Source: DATAES01 sp036257895 | GTDB lineage: Bacteria; Actinomycetota; Acidimicrobiia; Acidimicrobiales; JACDCH01 | DNA length: 64,000 bases | Direction of reading: 5' to 3' | Assembly (NCBI GenBank): GCA_036257895.1 | Contig: DATAES010000151.1 | Span: 1-64,000 of the forward strand | Shown: positions 1 through 8,068 of the stretch, piece by piece | Numbering within the stretch: the stretch's first letter is position 1 | How the letters are laid out: the number at the start of each line of letters is the position of its first letter | Notes under the pieces: model-generated | Seen by the model: the letters and a program-made list of their open reading frames with translations, nothing else | What the model was told of the DNA's origin: nothing | Database searches by the model: none | Position numbers and translations under genes: made by a program

Positions 1-520
1 TGCCGCGGTCGCCATAGGTGACCGCGAGCCACTCGGCGAACCCGACGGCCGCGTGCTTGGTCACCGTGTACGGCGCGTTGCCCACGTTCATCAACAGACC
101 CGCGGCCGATGCAGTGTTCAGGAGATAGCCCTCGCTGCGCGCCAGCATCGACGGCAGCACGGCTCGTGCCGCGAACACGTGGGCCAACAGATTGATCTCC
201 CAGATCGACTGCCACAGCTCGTCTGGTGCCTCGATCCCGCCGCCGCCGCCGATGCCGGCGTTCGAACAGAACAAGTCGATCGGACCGAAGCGGTCCTCCG
301 TGTGCTCGACGACGTTGAGGATGTCCGCTTCGACGGCGACGTCCGCGGTCATGCCGAGGGCGGCGTCACCGAGTTCTGCGGCGACGACCTGCACACCGTC
401 AGCATCCCGGTCGACGACGACCACGCCCCGCGCACCCTCGGCGACGAATCGGCGGCACAACGCACGTCCGATGCCGCCGGCGCCGCCGGTGACGACCGCA
501 ACCTTGTCGTTCAGCTCCAC
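1..520 (-). CDS. SDR family oxidoreductase (3' end cut by window edge)
   Basis: Short-chain dehydrogenase/reductase, a probable NAD(P)-dependent oxidoreductase of unknown substrate. Reading from a GTG at 518-520, the protein opens with a Rossmann strand and the TGGAGGIG glycine motif, then an NAG motif (CSNAGIGGGG) and the catalytic S...YxxxK arrangement (NTASAAG then PYTVTK). About 173 residues are visible. The frame is still open at base 1, so the last third is outside the window. It lies 24 bp upstream of the F420 oxidoreductase stop on the same strand and may be cotranscribed with it. The start is chosen because the Rossmann motif begins six residues later; it is not certain. Confidence 0.82.
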   Translation of the reverse strand, partial: MELNDKVAVVTGGAGGIGRALCRRFVAEGARGVVVVDRDADGVQVVAAELGDAALGMTADVAVEADILNVVEHTEDRFGPIDLFCSNAGIGGGGGIEAPDELWQSIWEINLLAHVFAARAVLPSMLARSEGYLLNTASAAGLLMNVGNAPYTVTKHAAVGFAEWLAVTYGDRG

Positions 521-544
521 GTCGTGAACGTACTCCGACTGCCG

Positions 545-1564
545 TCAGGCTCCGATCGCGGCGCGCATCGTCTCGTCGATCACGGTCCAGCGGTCCGGCC
601 CCCATGGCAACGGCATGAGGATGGGCACATCGACACCTGCGTCGACGTAGGCCTGCATGCTCGCTTGCACATGGTCGGCGTCGCCCATGATGTCGATGGC
701 GTCGACGAAGTCGTCGCTGACCGCGGCCAGTGCGCCTTCACGGTCACCGGCTCCGTGGCGCTCACGAACGGCGGCGACGTCTGCCGCGAAGCCTGCGCGT
801 TCGAAGTTGCGGGCGTACGAGTCGACGACCGCATACGAGAACAGATCCCGTCGTGCGGGATCGATGCCGTCCTCTCGTGCCGCGACGCCGAGATGGACGT
901 AGGCGTAGATCGTGGTCGACCCCGCTTCGCGTCCGGCTGCGGCTTCCCCTGCTCGAACCTGCTCGACCGACCACGCGACGTGGCTCGCCGGCAAGTAGTT
1001 GAGCAAAACGCCGTCGGCCACCTCGCCTGCCAGTCGCAGCATTCCGGGATTGAGCGCGCCGATGACGATCTTGGGACGGCGGTCGCCGAGGCGCACTCCG
1101 AGACGGAAGCGACTGCACTCGTAGTAGTCGCCCTTGAACGTCACGCTGTCGCCGGCGAGACACTCGCGCAGCACGGTTGCGTACTCGCGCGTCCGCGCCA
1201 ACGGGCGGTCGCCGTAAGGGACGCCGTGCCATCGCTCCGTGACGACGGGCGACGAGATGCCGACGCCGAGCACGATGTCCGAGTCAGGGTGCAGGGACTG
1301 CAACGTCGCACCCGCCATGGCGACAACCATCGGGGTTCGCAACTGGAGTGCGAGCACCCCGGTGCCGAGACCGAGTCCCGGAGCAGCGGCGCCTCCCGCG
1401 GCGAGGATCGAAAATGCCTCAGGGCCGGTTGTCTCGGCCGTCCAGAAGTGCTGGTAGCCGAGCTCCGCGGCCCGGGCGGCCACCTTCGGCGCGAGCGGAG
1501 GGCCCAGGCCCATCAGGCTGGCGTACGTCACGCCGTAGACGTCGGGGCGGGATCCGGGGCTCAT
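545..1564 (-). CDS. LLM class F420-dependent oxidoreductase
   Basis: Luciferase-like monooxygenase-family TIM barrel of 339 aa, the usual length for F420-dependent oxidoreductases. Family features seen: an N-terminal barrel strand followed by AAELGYQHFWTAET, the GLGTGVLALQLRTP segment, then the GVGISSP and ERWHGVPY region typical of actinobacterial F420 enzymes, and a C-terminal NPGMLRLAGEVADGVLLNYL stretch. It probably reduces or oxidises an organic substrate with F420 in the cytoplasm; the substrate cannot be read from sequence. The ATG at 1564 is directly followed by family-like sequence. It lies upstream of the SDR at the window edge on the same strand. Confidence 0.88.
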   Translation of the reverse strand: MSPGSRPDVYGVTYASLMGLGPPLAPKVAARAAELGYQHFWTAETTGPEAFSILAAGGAAAPGLGLGTGVLALQLRTPMVVAMAGATLQSLHPDSDIVLGVGISSPVVTERWHGVPYGDRPLARTREYATVLRECLAGDSVTFKGDYYECSRFRLGVRLGDRRPKIVIGALNPGMLRLAGEVADGVLLNYLPASHVAWSVEQVRAGEAAAGREAGSTTIYAYVHLGVAAREDGIDPARRDLFSYAVVDSYARNFERAGFAADVAAVRERHGAGDREGALAAVSDDFVDAIDIMGDADHVQASMQAYVDAGVDVPILMPLPWGPDRWTVIDETMRAAIGA

Positions 1565-1707
1565 GGGGCGGAGACGCTAACCCTGCATCATGACGCTGCG
1601 GGCTGACTCTTGATGGGTATGGTGGATCCACAGGACGAGAGACGGTTCTGCCACCATGTGACCTTCGACCGGGAAGCATGACCGGCCGGAACCGTTGGAG
1701 AGAGGGA

Positions 1708-1875
1708 ATGACCGACACCCGAGAACTCGACGTGATCACCGAAGCCCTCGCGATCATCGATCGCGGCCTGGGTGAAATGCTCCATCGTGAGCTGGTGTCC
1801 ACCGACGAGGTCGCCGATCTCCTTCTCGACGTGCGCACGCTGCTCAGCGCCCCCCGCGAACCCGCCGCCAACTAG
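1708..1875 (+). CDS. Small acidic hypothetical protein (55 aa)
   Basis: Short frame with an ATG at 1708 preceded by a purine-rich GAGAGGG at 1699-1705, a plausible ribosome binding site. The protein is helical-looking and acidic (MTDTRELDVITEALAIIDRG..., ending LLSAPREPAAN) with a leucine-rich segment LLLDVRTLLSAP. No recognised domain. It sits between the divergent F420 oxidoreductase and the next plus-strand gene, 56 bp before the latter, so a shared transcript is possible. An upstream in-frame ATG at 1678 exists but has a worse context. Third-position GC is high and there is no competing gene on either strand, which supports coding. Confidence 0.5.
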   Translation: MTDTRELDVITEALAIIDRGLGEMLHRELVSTDEVADLLLDVRTLLSAPREPAAN

Positions 1876-1931
1876 GCCGACCAGCGGGCTCCGAGCCCCA
1901 CGGCGGACCGCTCTGCAGGGGATGTGGGTTC

Positions 1932-2990
1932 GTGGCTCGAACGATTGCGACCACGGGTAGAGCCGAGGGCGCGACGCCCGCGAACGTGTCAGTTCTGCTG
2001 TCGAAGGCTTTGCTGCAGTACACGCGCGAGTGGGAATCGGTCGACGTTGCGCTGCCGCGACCTCTGTCGCTGCTGTTCTGGTCCAACTTCCTGCGGCCGG
2101 TGGGATCTGGGGTCCGGTTGCGTGACGTGCATCGCGTGGCTCGGGTCTCGCGTCGGGCGATTCGCCCCACGTTGCAGCAGGCGCAGTTGTTCCTGGTCAC
2201 ACCGGGCAGCGGTGGACGCGGCGAGCAAGAGGTGTGCCTCACTGAGCACGGTCGGACTGCGCTGAACGCCGGCGCGGCGCGCTTCGAGATGGTCGACACC
2301 GCGTGGCGTGCCCGCTTCGGCGCAAACGCAGTCGAGCTGTTGCGTCGGGCTCTCGAGGCGTTCGTCGGCGACCTTCCGCTGGAGTTGCCGCACTACCCGA
2401 TCGGATACGGGCCGGCGGACGAGAGGATCACCGGCGGCAGTTCGGTTCCCGCCAAGGCCGGCCCTTCCCCGATTCCCGCGCACGGACAGGACTGGCCGGT
2501 CGTGCGACGCGACGGAATGGCGAGCATGTCGGACATGCCGCTGTCGGCGTTGTTGTCGCAAACCCTCGTTGCCTTCAGCATCGACTACGAGACGAGATCC
2601 CAGGCGTGGCGGACGGGAAACTCGATGAGCGTCGCCGCAATGCTCGGCCTGCTTGTGCCTGATGGTGCCCCAGCCGATCTCATACCGAAGACGCGGGCGT
2701 GGACGCAGGGCCTCGAAGCGAGCGGATTCGTCACCGTTGAGCGGGATGCCATGCGCCCAACAAAGAAGCGTGTCGCGCTCACCGCGGAGGGTGCACGTCT
2801 GCAAGCCGAGAACACCGCTCGTCTCGACGAGGTAGAACGCGATTGGCGGGATCGGTATGGCGCCGAGCGTTTGGACGCGCTGCGCGCCGCGCTCGAAGGG
2901 ATCGTCCACGGCATCGGCGTTGGGCTACCCGACCACCTGTTGGTCATCTTTGCCCCCGGTACAGGGTTCACGATCGCACCGAGCCGCTGA
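1932..2990 (+). CDS. Tandem-duplicated MarR-like winged-helix protein
   Basis: 352-aa protein with two copies of one module. Copy 1 (about residues 35-165) and copy 2 (about 215-345) each contain a helix-turn-helix-like segment, a beta wing followed by VCLTEHGRTAL or VALTAEGARLQ, then an amphipathic helix and DTAWRARFGANAVELLRRAL or ERDWRDRYGAERLDALRAAL, ending in a GDLPLELPHYP / GVGLPDHLLVIFAP segment. This pattern of winged helix plus LTxxG resembles MarR-family regulators, so a DNA-binding or ligand-sensing role is inferred. The start is the GTG at 1932. It could also be a non-regulatory protein using the fold. Confidence 0.7.
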   Translation: MARTIATTGRAEGATPANVSVLLSKALLQYTREWESVDVALPRPLSLLFWSNFLRPVGSGVRLRDVHRVARVSRRAIRPTLQQAQLFLVTPGSGGRGEQEVCLTEHGRTALNAGAARFEMVDTAWRARFGANAVELLRRALEAFVGDLPLELPHYPIGYGPADERITGGSSVPAKAGPSPIPAHGQDWPVVRRDGMASMSDMPLSALLSQTLVAFSIDYETRSQAWRTGNSMSVAAMLGLLVPDGAPADLIPKTRAWTQGLEASGFVTVERDAMRPTKKRVALTAEGARLQAENTARLDEVERDWRDRYGAERLDALRAALEGIVHGIGVGLPDHLLVIFAPGTGFTIAPSR

Positions 2991-3045
2991 CACGAGGCAC
3001 GCGGTACAGATGCCGCTCCGGGCGCCGATGTCGGGCGCCAGCGCG

Positions 3046-4458
3046 CTACGAGCCCGCAGCAAGTAGTTCCGCGTAGGACTCCACGAGGCTGCGTCGCAAC
3101 AGGTCAGCGTCGTCGATGGCGGCGACGTCGATGTTCAGTCCCATGTCGAGCGAGCCGCCCGAGGACAGCAGCGTCAGGTTGAACGCGGTGCCCCCAGTCG
3201 GACCCATCGGGTAGTTGGCGACGATCTTGGCGCCCGCCACGTACAGGTCGAACGGTGCGCCGCGCACGTTCGACGTCGCGAAGTCCACGGTCTCGATCTG
3301 CTGACGTGCGAAGCGGACCAGCACCGACGTCGGCAGCACATTGGCGATCCCCGCGAACGATTCCGCCATTCCCAACGACCGCTCGCTCTTCGTCACCGTC
3401 AGGCGTTCACGCACGGCGTTGAATCGCTCGATCGGATCGCTCGGTCCGACGGGCACGAGGACTCGTGCAGGCGTGAACGCATTGCCGCCCATCGAACGGT
3501 CTGTGCGCGTCGACACCGGCATCGAGATGCGCAACTCGTCGACATCGACGTCTTTTGCGCGGTGATATGTGCCGGCCGCAGCGGCCGCACCGGCGACGAA
3601 CAGGTCGTTGACGCTGCCCCCGAGTGCCTTGGCGGCGCGCTTCGTCTCGTCGAGCGGGATGCGCAACACCTCGAACCTGCGCCGCAACGAGCGCTCGACC
3701 CACAGTGGCGAATGGGCCCGATCGGTGACAGCGGTTTGGCGCGCGAGCGATTGCACCGACGCGGCGGCCTCCATCCCGACCGCAGGGATGCGCGCCGGAT
3801 GAAGCAGGAGGTCGGCCGCGCCCCCGGCGGCGCGGCGTCCGAGGCCGAGGCCGCGACGAAGGTTGTGTGCGGCAGTTTCGCTCGCGGTGGAAAAGATGTT
3901 CGCGGGCGGTTCGTCGGAGGTTTCGTCGGGTGGCTCGGCTGACGGCGTGGGCTCGTCGGGAACGCCCTCGCGACTGAAGTCGATGAACTCCGCCGACATG
4001 CGTACACCACCTTCGCCGTCGGTCACGGTGTGGTGGATCTTCTGGAACAGCGCGGCCCCGTCGCCGACACCGTCGATGATCGTGAACTCCCACAGCGGCC
4101 GCGTGCGATCGAGCGGCGCTGCGGCGAGGACGACCGACAGATCGAACAGCGTCCGCTCGGTCCCCGGCGAGGGCAGCGCGATGTGGCGGATGTGGTAGTC
4201 GAGGTCGAAGTTCGGATCGTCCTGCCACTCGGGCGGCGCGAGACGGCCGAGCGCTGGAGCCACCCGCTGGCGGAGGCGAGGCACGACGCTCACCGCGTGG
4301 GCGAGTCGCGCGCGCAATCGATCCGGATCCGGAGGCTGGTCGAGCAACGTGACGTTCGCGAACGAAGACGCGAGGTACGGGTCCTTCTCGAGGTTCCACA
4401 TGAGAGCCTCGACGTCGCTCATACGGCGCTCGCCCAGCACCGGCCGGCTGGCTGCCAT
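3046..4458 (-). CDS. WS/DGAT-family O-acyltransferase (wax ester synthase/diacylglycerol acyltransferase)
   Basis: 470-aa acyltransferase, close to the usual length for bacterial WS/DGATs, which esterify acyl-CoA to long-chain alcohols or diacylglycerol for storage lipids. The N-terminus carries the family signature SDVEALMWNLEKDP, the catalytic HHTVTDG motif lies at residues 142-148, PLWEFTIIDG precedes it, and the C-terminal half contains a conserved SNVRGAPFDLYVAGA segment. The ATG at 4458 is chosen because a longer reading would run into the HIT gene; ATG at 4422 (MSDVEALMW) is also possible. A second, divergent paralogue lies at 23723-25129. Confidence 0.9.
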   Translation of the reverse strand: MAASRPVLGERRMSDVEALMWNLEKDPYLASSFANVTLLDQPPDPDRLRARLAHAVSVVPRLRQRVAPALGRLAPPEWQDDPNFDLDYHIRHIALPSPGTERTLFDLSVVLAAAPLDRTRPLWEFTIIDGVGDGAALFQKIHHTVTDGEGGVRMSAEFIDFSREGVPDEPTPSAEPPDETSDEPPANIFSTASETAAHNLRRGLGLGRRAAGGAADLLLHPARIPAVGMEAAASVQSLARQTAVTDRAHSPLWVERSLRRRFEVLRIPLDETKRAAKALGGSVNDLFVAGAAAAAGTYHRAKDVDVDELRISMPVSTRTDRSMGGNAFTPARVLVPVGPSDPIERFNAVRERLTVTKSERSLGMAESFAGIANVLPTSVLVRFARQQIETVDFATSNVRGAPFDLYVAGAKIVANYPMGPTGGTAFNLTLLSSGGSLDMGLNIDVAAIDDADLLRRSLVESYAELLAAGS

Positions 4459-4490
4459 CGCGGTGAGGCTAGTGGTCCGGACCGTGCGGG

Positions 4491-4949
4491 CTAGAAGTGC
4501 GAGCGCAAGAGCGACACGACGTCGCGCATCGAGTCGCCGTCGACAGCTGGATGCTCGGGCCACTCGTTCAACCTGACACCCCAGTACTCGAGTGGTGTGC
4601 CCGGGTAGCGCGGGGCCAGGTGAACGTGGAGATGCGGCACCGCGTCGCCGAAGACGAATGCGTAGACGTGCTCCGCCCCCAACGCCTCGCGCTGGATGCG
4701 GGCCACGCCGCTCATGAGTCGTCCGATGGCTTCTGCTTCCTCGACGGTCAGATCGCCGAGTCCGCCGACGTGGCGCTTCGTCTCGAGAGTCAGCCAGCCT
4801 CGATACGCGGTCGGACCGCGCAATGTGTGGATGTGCCCCACGTAGACGAGCTCGTCGTCATGGACCACACCTCCTTGCGCCCCGTCGCCCTGGCGGTGCT
4901 TCCCGCAGATCAGACAGTCAGCGCTTGATCGAGGTGTGCTTGAACTCAT
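4491..4949 (-). CDS. HIT domain protein
   Basis: 152-aa histidine-triad protein, probably a nucleotide hydrolase or transferase. The triad HLHVH at residues 106-110 followed by LAPRYPG is intact. An N-terminal CxxC (residues 12-15, CLIC) is a common zinc-knuckle ligand pair in HIT proteins. The only usable start is the ATG at 4949, which lies inside the end of the upstream DsbA-like gene, giving a 32-base overlap; no alternative ATG, GTG or TTG occurs before the CLIC motif. It precedes the WS/DGAT gene by 32 bp on the same strand. Confidence 0.85.
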   Translation of the reverse strand: MSSSTPRSSADCLICGKHRQGDGAQGGVVHDDELVYVGHIHTLRGPTAYRGWLTLETKRHVGGLGDLTVEEAEAIGRLMSGVARIQREALGAEHVYAFVFGDAVPHLHVHLAPRYPGTPLEYWGVRLNEWPEHPAVDGDSMRDVVSLLRSHF

Positions 4950-5526
4950 TCAGATTGGGCCACGAATCGAGCAGCGTGACGATGCGCTCGATCGTGTCGC
5001 GGGAGAGTTGCTGGTCGGTGCCATCGGGGGCGCGGTCCATGATGCGGATGAACACGGCTTCGTCGCCGGAGATGAAGGTCGGCACGCCCCAGACGTTGTG
5101 GCTCGCGACGATCGCCTCGTGCTCGGTCCGGACCTGCTTGAGGGCGGTGCCGTCGTCGACCGCTGCGAACACCTCGTCGGCGTCGACGCCGTTGCTGCTG
5201 AGGACATTTCGCACCACGTCAGGCTCCTGCAGCTTGAGGCCCTCGTCGTGGCGAGCGGCGAACAGCGCTCGGTGCACTTTCGGGAACTGGTCAGGGAAGC
5301 GGTCCCGAACGATGACTCCGGCTTGCAATGCGACGATGCCAGTGTCCTTCTCGGGCTCGTCCCAGACGTCGGTCTCGCCTTCCGCCACGTGCACCTGTCC
5401 CAACGAGAACGGCACGAACCGCACGTCCCACTCTCCACCGCCGGCCTGACCGTTGAGCAGGTGCTCATGCGCGTTGCGGGCGAAGGGACAGCGGTAGTCC
5501 CAGGTGACGGCGAAAGAAAGGGTCAT
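4918..5526 (-). CDS. DsbA-like thioredoxin-fold protein (FrnE/HCCA isomerase type)
   Basis: 202-aa protein of the DSBA-like thioredoxin fold. The first strand is followed by TWDYRCPFARNAHEHL, so the usual CxxC is reduced to a single cysteine (RCPFA), as in some 2-hydroxychromene-2-carboxylate isomerase and mycothiol-dependent relatives. The cis-proline region NVWGVPTFISGDEAVF is clear. No signal peptide is present, so it is cytoplasmic. The ATG at 5526 has a strong GGAGG eight bases upstream, which decides the start over a longer frame to 5589. It may be a mycothiol-linked reductase or isomerase; this is inference. Confidence 0.82.
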   Translation of the reverse strand: MTLSFAVTWDYRCPFARNAHEHLLNGQAGGGEWDVRFVPFSLGQVHVAEGETDVWDEPEKDTGIVALQAGVIVRDRFPDQFPKVHRALFAARHDEGLKLQEPDVVRNVLSSNGVDADEVFAAVDDGTALKQVRTEHEAIVASHNVWGVPTFISGDEAVFIRIMDRAPDGTDQQLSRDTIERIVTLLDSWPNLNEFKHTSIKR

Positions 5527-5542
5527 GTGACCTCCAACACAA

Positions 5543-6106
5543 CTATGACCGGGACATTCCGGATTTTGGCCAGGCCTTCCGGGCGACACGACCGATCACC
5601 AGGCCGGTGGCGACCCCGGCGACGACGTCGGACGCGTGGTGGATCTTGACGTAGGTCCGGCTCGAGGCCACCACGGCGGCGGCCGCGTAGTACAGCGGCC
5701 ACAGTCGACTGTCTTCGCTCAGAATCGTCGCGGCCGTGAAGGCTGCGCTCGCGTGGCCGCTGGGAAAGCTGCTGCTCCGTGGCCGGCGGATACGGAAGGC
5801 ACGTGGCTGGTCCCAGAGGGGTCGGCGCCGGCGGAAGAACGACTTGATCACGCCGTTCACGAGCACGGACTCGCAGGCGAGGATGACCGAGAGCCGTATC
5901 GCCTCGTCGGCTCGCTCGTCGGACGTCAGTCCCCGTGCCAGCCCGACCATGTGCCACAACATCGAGAAGTCGCCGAGTTCGGACGCGCCGTACATCAACC
6001 GGTCGAAGACCGGGTGGCCGCGCACCTCATCGAAGCGCGCGTCCACGCGGTCGTCGAACGCGCGGACGTGGTCGCGGATGTCAGTCGGCGAGAGCGACTT
6101 GGGCAA
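5543..6106 (-). CDS. PAP2-family phosphatase
   Basis: Type 2 phosphatidic acid phosphatase family, membrane-associated. The signature is complete: KSFFRRRRP (KX6RP), PSGHASAAFT (PSGH) and SRTYVKIHHASD (SRX5HX3D). Several hydrophobic segments flank these motifs. It probably dephosphorylates lipid phosphates or undecaprenyl-diphosphate-like substrates. The start is uncertain: no good ATG lies upstream of the motifs, and a TTG at 6106 is the nearest candidate, giving 187 aa and a 26-base overlap with the RecB-like gene upstream. A longer open frame to 6280 lies fully inside that gene and is less likely. Confidence 0.83.
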   Translation of the reverse strand: MPKSLSPTDIRDHVRAFDDRVDARFDEVRGHPVFDRLMYGASELGDFSMLWHMVGLARGLTSDERADEAIRLSVILACESVLVNGVIKSFFRRRRPLWDQPRAFRIRRPRSSSFPSGHASAAFTAATILSEDSRLWPLYYAAAAVVASSRTYVKIHHASDVVAGVATGLVIGRVARKAWPKSGMSRS

Positions 6107-6941
6107 GATCGGGGAGCGTACTGGCCTGGTGTGCGGCGGCCGCGACTCGAGTGGCTTCCTCGGGATCACCGCCGAAGGACGGGCAGTACATCCGGAACGC
6201 GCAATAGTCGCAGAGCTTCGACGGTCGGGGTCGGAAGTCGTCGCGTGTGCATGCTCGTTCGACCGCTGTCCAGATGGCACCGACCTTGCGTTCAGCCGCG
6301 TTTGTCGACTGATCGCTCGGGCTGGTGCTGATCTCGATCGGGTCGCCGAGGTAGAGGAGACGGACCCGGGCCGGACGCCGGCCGAAGTTGCGCTCGCACA
6401 ACAGGGAGTACAGCTGGACGCCGTCGAGCCGGCCTCGTTCGTAGCGCTCGGAGGGCGCCCTGCCGGTCTTGTAGTCGGTGACGACCAGCTCGCCGTCGTG
6501 GTCGAGCTCGAGCCGGTCGATGATGCCGCGGACCCGTGCGCCGCCGATCGTCGCGTCGAGCATCAACTCGATGCCGATGGGCTGCACGAGGGTCGGGTCC
6601 TCGAGCCGGAAGTAGTTGCGCACGAGCCGACGGGCATCGTCGAGGAACGCTGCTTCCTCGTCGGGACCGAGGTGCAACTCCACGTACTCGGGGTCGAGGC
6701 GCACGACCGAAAAGGCGTCGTCGAGTGCGCCGAAGGCGGCTTCGACGGTGCGATCGCCGGGGTCGAGCACCAGCAGTCGCTCGAGTGCAGCGTGCACAAG
6801 CGTGCCCTTCGTGGCCCAGGGTGAGGGAGGCTCCGGCAGCCGATCGATGACCGAGAACCGGAACGCGAGCGCGCAGTCGGTGAAGGCGGCGACCTTCGAC
6901 GGCGACAGCGTTCGGGGCGATTCCAACGGCACGGGAACCAT
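6081..6941 (-). CDS. RecB-family PD-(D/E)XK exonuclease with Fe-S cysteines
   Basis: 286-aa stand-alone nuclease of the RecB/Cas4-like group. Core motif: RGIIDRLEL (Asp142) followed by VVTDYKTGR (Asp156, Lys158), then QLYSLLCE (motif QxxxY-like). Four cysteines, Cys23 near the N-terminus and C244, C247, C253 in CDYCAFRMYC, have the spacing of the iron-sulfur cluster that staples the ends of AddB/Cas4-type nucleases. It should act on DNA ends in the cytoplasm. The ATG at 6941 is chosen; a longer frame overlaps the divergent gene on the other strand. No helicase partner is adjacent. Confidence 0.87.
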   Translation of the reverse strand: MVPVPLESPRTLSPSKVAAFTDCALAFRFSVIDRLPEPPSPWATKGTLVHAALERLLVLDPGDRTVEAAFGALDDAFSVVRLDPEYVELHLGPDEEAAFLDDARRLVRNYFRLEDPTLVQPIGIELMLDATIGGARVRGIIDRLELDHDGELVVTDYKTGRAPSERYERGRLDGVQLYSLLCERNFGRRPARVRLLYLGDPIEISTSPSDQSTNAAERKVGAIWTAVERACTRDDFRPRPSKLCDYCAFRMYCPSFGGDPEEATRVAAAAHQASTLPDLAQVALAD

Positions 6942-6995
6942 CTTGCACGCGGGGTGTGACAGTGAAGGGGGATCCCACCCCGCCGGCCCGGTACG

Positions 6996-7382
6996 GTGCC
7001 CAGCATCGACCCCGAAGCGGATGTGCTCGCCGCCAATCGTGCCTTCTACGAAGCGTTCGAGTCGCGGGACATCGATGCCATGTCGGAATCGTGGGAGCAC
7101 TCCGACCGGGTCGTGTGCACGCATCCCGGGTGGCAGATGCTGCGTGGATGGGCCGCCGTGTCCGGCTCGTGGTTCGCCCTGTTCAGCAACTCGACGCCGC
7201 TGCAGTTCATTCTCACCAACGAGTCGGTGGCGCTCGAAGGGGACGTGGCCTGGGTGACAGTCGACGAGAACTTGATCGGCGAGACGATCAGCGGCACCGT
7301 CGCCGCATTGAACGTGTTCGTCTTCGACGGCGAACGCTGGCGGATGGTCGTCCACCACGGCGCCGCCGTCGCGGCGCGCTAG
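6996..7382 (+). CDS. SnoaL/NTF2-like protein
   Basis: 128-aa protein of the NTF2-like fold. The sequence ANRAFYEAFESRDIDAMSE, then WEHSDRVVCTHPGWQ and a C-terminal FVFDGERWRMVVHHGA matches the SnoaL-3/DUF4440-type layout used by ketosteroid-isomerase-like enzymes and many ligand-binding proteins of unknown function. GTG start at 6996. It diverges from the RecB-like gene with 54 bp between starts, and its stop overlaps the stop of the convergent FKBP gene by 3 bases. Confidence 0.82.
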   Translation: MPSIDPEADVLAANRAFYEAFESRDIDAMSESWEHSDRVVCTHPGWQMLRGWAAVSGSWFALFSNSTPLQFILTNESVALEGDVAWVTVDENLIGETISGTVAALNVFVFDGERWRMVVHHGAAVAAR

Positions 7383-8068
7383 CTCGAGACCGGGGGCGGG
7401 GTCGTTGCCGGAACAGTTGACTCCTCGGACCCCGGCGCCGCGCTCGACGCGTGCGCATTGATGTTGACGAGGTCCACGACGAACCAGAGCGTCGCATTCG
7501 GTTCGATGCCCGGACGTCCGGCTTCGCCGTAGGCCTGGTCGGGCGGGATGCCGAGCAGTCGCTGCTCGCCGACCTTCATGCCGGGGATGCCTTCCTGCCA
7601 GCCCTTGATGACATCGTCGAGTTTGAACGACACCGGATGCCCCTGGTTCCAGGACGAGTCGAAGATCTTGCCGTCGCGGCAGTTCACCCCGACGTACTGC
7701 ACGGTCACGGAGTCACCGGGCTGCACGGCGTCGTCGCCCGTTCCGCCGCGAAGTTCCTTGGTGACGAGCTGCGTGGGCGCGGGGCCGACCTGCACGGGAA
7801 CGTAGGGCGCACCCGGCGGTGGCGTGTCGGTCATGGCGACGCACTGCTGGTCGGCGGTGGAAGAGCCGGCCGCAACCTTCGTCTTCCCGGAGACGGACCT
7901 GGTCACGAACGTGCCGAGGACGACGGCGGCGATGAGGACACCGGCGCCGGCCACGATCAGCCATCGTGTGCGTCGATCCTGCCGGCGGGACGCCTCCGCC
8001 GCTGCGGCGATCCGGGCTCGCCTGACTGCTTGCTGGCGCGCGCCCTTGTTCTTGGTCCTGGTCGGCAC
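7379..8068 (-). CDS. Membrane-anchored FKBP-type peptidyl-prolyl isomerase
   Basis: 229-aa protein: basic cytoplasmic N-terminus, one transmembrane segment at about residues 36-56, a short linker, and an FKBP domain at about residues 95-205. FKBP hallmarks are VTVQYVGVNCRDGKIFDSSW, VIKGWQEGIPGMKVGEQR and the closing GIEPNATLWFVVDLV strand. It should catalyse proline isomerisation outside the membrane. The GTG start at 8068 directly abuts the TAG stop of the upstream metallo-hydrolase gene, implying translational coupling. The C-terminal tail after the domain is Ser/Thr/Pro rich. Confidence 0.9.
   Translation of the reverse strand: MPTRTKNKGARQQAVRRARIAAAAEASRRQDRRTRWLIVAGAGVLIAAVVLGTFVTRSVSGKTKVAAGSSTADQQCVAMTDTPPPGAPYVPVQVGPAPTQLVTKELRGGTGDDAVQPGDSVTVQYVGVNCRDGKIFDSSWNQGHPVSFKLDDVIKGWQEGIPGMKVGEQRLLGIPPDQAYGEAGRPGIEPNATLWFVVDLVNINAHASSAAPGSEESTVPATTPPPVSS

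Noticed and set aside
4918..4949. Frameshift suggested by the 32-base overlap of the HIT and DsbA-like genes
   Set aside because: Both proteins have intact motifs and natural ends. Long overlaps occur, and no alternative start exists for the HIT gene.
6081..6941. Cas4 or defence-system nuclease
   Set aside because: The RecB-like fold and Fe-S cysteines fit Cas4, but there are no cas, restriction or phage-defence genes nearby. A stand-alone repair exonuclease is simpler.
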